Assembly (NCBI GenBank): GCA_000526255.1
Contig: JAFS01000002.1
Coordinates: 1,054,001 to 1,118,000, forward strand
Reading direction: 5' to 3'
Origin: Verrucomicrobia bacterium LP2A
GTDB lineage: Bacteria > Verrucomicrobiota > Verrucomicrobiia > Methylacidiphilales > Methylacidiphilaceae
Length of the DNA: 64,000 nucleotides
The notes beneath the pieces are model-generated. The model did no database searches. It was not told the DNA's origin and saw only the letters and a list, made by a program, of their open reading frames with translations. Each line of letters begins with the position of its first letter. Within the stretch, counting starts at the first letter, position 1. The position numbers were made by a program, and so were the translations under genes. This document shows positions 61,653 through 64,000 of the stretch, in pieces.

Positions 61653-61979
61653 CTACCTCCGCCGCTCCGCAGCCGCCTTGGACGGCTTTTCCGAATGGAA
61701 CATCCGGAGCATCCGGACGGTGACCACGTATCCTCCGGCGGCATTCGCCGCGCCGAAGAGCACTCCGAGGAAGCCGATCGCCTGCTCCGCTACGGTCGTT
61801 GCGTGAAGCAGAGCGTAGAGCGCTCCCACGACCACGATGCCGTGGATGAAGTTGGAGCCCGACATGAGCGGGGTGTGGAGGATTGCCGGCACCCGCGCAA
61901 TCACCTCGTAGCCGGTAAAGGCGGCCAGGAGGAAGAGGTAGATCGCCAGAAACCCCGTGAGGCCGGTTTGTCCGTCCAT
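61653..61979 (-). CDS. pntAb: NAD(P) transhydrogenase alpha subunit, membrane part
   Basis: A 108-residue three-span protein (LTGFLAIYLFLLAAFTGYEV, IARVPAILHTPLMSGSNFIHG, then GFLGVLFGAANAAGGYVVTV) matching the membrane domain II of PntA in three-subunit enzymes. The soluble NAD-binding subunit PntAa is normally the gene just before it, but the 320 bp upstream contain no such gene. It must be encoded elsewhere or be absent. Confidence 0.92.
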   Translation of the reverse strand: MDGQTGLTGFLAIYLFLLAAFTGYEVIARVPAILHTPLMSGSNFIHGIVVVGALYALLHATTVAEQAIGFLGVLFGAANAAGGYVVTVRMLRMFHSEKPSKAAAERRR

Positions 61980-62299
61980 AGATGCGTTCTCCGATTCGAG
62001 TTTGAGCCCCTTGCCTTATGCTATTGGGCCCGTCGCTCCCGGCTTCCCACGGACGCGGAAGCTTCCTCCGACTGGTTTCTCCCAAGGGTCCGGGTGGCTC
62101 GTGGCTGGAGCATGCCGGCAAGTCTAGTGAGGCCAGTGGGGCTTCGCCAACTAGAAAGAGCGCGGAGCGCAAAGGAAAGGCGCAGGAAGGCTAGGAAGCG
62201 GCCGATGGCCCGGGGGAAACCGGAGTAGACCCGCTCTCGCCCTCCCTCTGGTCAGGGGGAAACGCGCTCCTCCACGGAGAGGCCGCGGGGCATGCTGGC
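61980..62299. other. Intergenic stretch upstream of pntAb, no gene seen
   Basis: About 320 bases with only shadow frames. No remnant of pntAa is recognisable. It must contain the pntAb-pntB promoter; no clear consensus is visible. Confidence 0.5.
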
Positions 62300-63331
62300 T
62301 CAATCGCGAGGCTTCTCGGCCTCGACCCATTTCACGATGTCGAGGTAGACGTTCTCCTCCCCGAGGAGCGAAAAGCCCGCTGCGCGGACATTGCCCACGG
62401 TCTCCCGATTGAGTGCCGGTCCCACGAGGCGGGAGAGAGGGGTCATGCCATCCAAGAGAATGCCCACGGGGCCGATCCGGCTCCGTACATGCTCAAAAAG
62501 GAAGAAGCGGCCTCCGGGTCGGAGCACCCGGTAGATCTCTCGAAGGCCCGCCAATGGATCGGGAACCGAGCAGAAGGTGCAGACCGCCAGCGCCTCCTCG
62601 AAGGAGCCGTCGGCAAAGGGAAGGCGCTGCACATCGGCTTCGCGCAGCTCGATCTCGCCCGCATAGCCGCCCGCCTTGACCGAGGCCTGGGCGAGCATGG
62701 CCGGGCTAATGTCGACCGCCGTCACCGACAGCCCGCTCGGCAGGTAGGGGAAGTCGTTCCCGGTTCCCGCGCCGACGAAAAGGAGCTTGCCGCGCAAGCG
62801 CGCGAAGAGCCGACGCTTCTCCGGCCCAAAGCGCTGGTCGTCGGCCCAGGTGAGCCGGTCGAAGAACCGGCTCGCCGCATCCCATTTGCCGCGGGTCGAG
62901 GAGCGAGCCTCCTCAGGCAATTCTCCAGAAGGGCCATTGACGGGCCCGCGCAGGATCCGGTCGTAGAGATGGACACCTGCCACCACGATCGCTCCGAAGA
63001 GGGCCCCTACGCCCAGGGTGCCCAGCCAGGTTGGGGAGCCAGCTCCCATCGAGTCGCGCATGGCAAAGAGCATTCCCCCGTACATTCCGATCCACGATCC
63101 CGGAACCATCGTCTGGAACATACCAAGCAGAGGCCCGAGAACGAGTCCGAGCAGGAGATGGATCGCCATGCCCAGGATCATGCCGAGCACCATCGCGAGC
63201 ACCATGTCGAAGCCGGGTCCCACCAGTCCCCGAACGGCTCCGGCCACGATCGTCCCGGTCAGGATGCCCGCCAGGTAATCTCCGAGCGGAAAGAGAAGGG
63301 AGCGGCTCAAGTTCACGTTGTCGATCGGCAC
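62300..63331 (-). CDS. SAM methyltransferase fused to an N-terminal membrane domain
   Basis: A 343-residue protein. Residues about 10-130 form three or four membrane spans rich in Gly/Met (VLAMVLGMILGMAIHLLLGL, GTLGVGALFGAIVVAGVHLY). Residues about 145-340 are a class I methyltransferase: KLLFVGAGTGNDFPYLP (SAM motif I), VTAVDISPAMLAQA, LREADVQRLPFADGSFEEAL and LREIYRVLRPGGRFFLFEH, a ubiE/COQ5-like core. No ATG precedes the membrane part closely; GTG 63331 is chosen, and the frame is open to 63595. Probable substrates are membrane lipids or quinones. Confidence 0.72.
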   Translation of the reverse strand: MPIDNVNLSRSLLFPLGDYLAGILTGTIVAGAVRGLVGPGFDMVLAMVLGMILGMAIHLLLGLVLGPLLGMFQTMVPGSWIGMYGGMLFAMRDSMGAGSPTWLGTLGVGALFGAIVVAGVHLYDRILRGPVNGPSGELPEEARSSTRGKWDAASRFFDRLTWADDQRFGPEKRRLFARLRGKLLFVGAGTGNDFPYLPSGLSVTAVDISPAMLAQASVKAGGYAGEIELREADVQRLPFADGSFEEALAVCTFCSVPDPLAGLREIYRVLRPGGRFFLFEHVRSRIGPVGILLDGMTPLSRLVGPALNRETVGNVRAAGFSLLGEENVYLDIVKWVEAEKPRD

Positions 63332-63466
63332 GGCAGATGCTGATATCTTTTTAGAGTGAAGGCTGATCTCTTTCCCACGCTCCCAAGCCACAAGGCCGAG
63401 AAGAGGCCGCAACGAGGGCCTCGATGGGGAGTTGTTCGCTGGGGCGTTTCCGAATAGAGTTCTCGC

Positions 63467-64000
63467 ATGAGCTTTCCCATCCGGTCCAGTGACGAGATGC
63501 TCACCACCCTCCGGGAACATCCGGAGTGGAGGGACGCGATCCGCCGGGAGCTCCTCACCGAGGAGCTTTTGGAGTTCCCTGCCCATTTTCAGCAATCGGA
63601 GGCGGAGCGCAAGGAGGATCAGCGGAAGGTCTGGGAAGCGATCCGGGCAACGAATGCCACTCTGAAGTCCTTCATGGAATCGACTCAGGCGTTTCAGCGA
63701 TCCATGGAGGAGTTCAAGGAGGCGACGGATCGTCGGTTTTCCGAGGTCGAGGGACGGCTGGACGGCTTGGAGACGACCCTCAAGTCTTTCATGGAGGCGA
63801 CGGATCGTCGGTTTTCCGAGGTCGAGGGACGGCTGGACAGCTTGGAGACGACCCTCAAGTCTTTCATGGAGGCGACGGATCGTCGGTTTTCCGAGGTCGA
63901 GGGACGGCTGGACAGCTTGGAGACGACCCTCAAGTCTTTCATGGAGGCGACGGATCGTCGGTTTTCCGAGGTCGAGGGACGGCTGGACAGCTTGGAGACG
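63467..64000 (+). CDS. Coiled-coil protein with 25-residue repeats (runs off the window)
   Basis: Open from ATG 63467 (MSFPIRSSDEMLTTLREHPE) to the window end, at least 178 residues, no stop. The first 60 residues resemble the N-terminus of coiled-coil proteins that end in a PD-(D/E)XK nuclease-like domain (DUF3782-type), but that C-terminus is not in the window. From 63718 it is built of near-identical repeats (EATDRRFSEVEGRLDSLETT). It is divergent from the methyltransferase fusion. Confidence 0.75.
   Translation, partial: MSFPIRSSDEMLTTLREHPEWRDAIRRELLTEELLEFPAHFQQSEAERKEDQRKVWEAIRATNATLKSFMESTQAFQRSMEEFKEATDRRFSEVEGRLDGLETTLKSFMEATDRRFSEVEGRLDSLETTLKSFMEATDRRFSEVEGRLDSLETTLKSFMEATDRRFSEVEGRLDSLET
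63718..64000 (+). repeat. 75-bp tandem repeat, 3.8 copies to the window end
   Basis: Units at 63718-63792, 63793-63867, 63868-63942 and 63943-64000 (cut) are almost identical; the only difference I see is GGC versus AGC (Gly/Ser) between unit 1 and the others. Each unit encodes 25 residues, keeping the frame. Confidence 0.92.

Noticed and set aside
63694-63942. A repeat-containing minus frame in the 75-bp array
   Set aside because: It is the antisense reading of the plus-strand coiled-coil repeats.
63718-64000. A CRISPR array at the regular repeats near the window end
   Set aside because: Units are 75 bp, directly adjacent without unique spacers, and keep a coding frame.

Overview
This window comes from a GC-rich, Gram-negative bacterial chromosome. 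Evidence for the Gram-negative envelope includes a TonB-dependent receptor, an exbD/tonB/exbB set, an Slp-type lipoprotein, a large HpnN-like RND exporter and a haemagglutinin-type adhesin. The mix of an HpnN-like exporter, NifJ, a membrane urate hydroxylase and many short ATGA overlaps would suit an acidophilic verrucomicrobial methanotroph (Methylacidimicrobium-like). That placement is an inference from gene content, not a sequence search. No rRNA, tRNA or CRISPR array was recognised.

Layout. 0-15 kb holds housekeeping genes: NAD(P)HX dehydratase, an agmatine-to-putrescine pair (aguB/aguA), a cysteine desulfurase with a second class V PLP enzyme, a PHP phosphatase, a DNA glycosylase, the RND exporter, an HNH protein, purH and a UbiE/MenG methyltransferase. 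15-19 kb has an MFS carrier and an exbD-tonB-exbB operon. 19-23.7 kb is accessory DNA: a secreted adhesin with a good promoter, a decayed ISL3 transposase, a run of hairpins, a 154-bp MITE-like element and a tonB fragment.

23.7-46.9 kb is a purine-salvage and catabolism region. A seven-gene minus-strand operon (xdhA-xdhB-xdhC-guaD-puuD-allC-allB) faces a plus-strand pair (ureidoglycine aminohydrolase, ureidoglycolate amidohydrolase). A second minus operon encodes a TonB receptor, HIU hydrolase and an NCS1 permease. Next come adenine deaminase, a Rieske oxygenase resembling methylxanthine N-demethylases, and an exported nucleoside hydrolase. Together they could take nucleosides and bases to glyoxylate, freeing all ring nitrogen as ammonia by the plant-like ureide route. 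Only OHCU decarboxylase was not found.

Inside this region lies a complete 2.57-kb insertion element (35598-38170). It has matched 32-bp ends and a perfect 8-bp target duplication. It carries an IS1595-type DDE transposase translationally coupled to an apparently intact TnpB-like RuvC nuclease, whose stop codon lies inside the terminal repeat. It landed on the start codon of an already decayed AAA-ATPase gene. This is the most unusual object in the window.

47-54 kb is a small defence/toxin-antitoxin island: an ABC ATPase, a TnpB remnant, DarT/DarG, a Uma2 remnant, an MNT/HEPN pair and a NYN-OST-HTH protein. 54-64 kb carries a redox operon (GltD-like flavoprotein, NifJ, DHOD-like protein), pntB/pntAb without the soluble alpha subunit, a membrane-anchored methyltransferase fusion, and a coiled-coil gene with near-perfect 75-bp repeats that runs off the window end.
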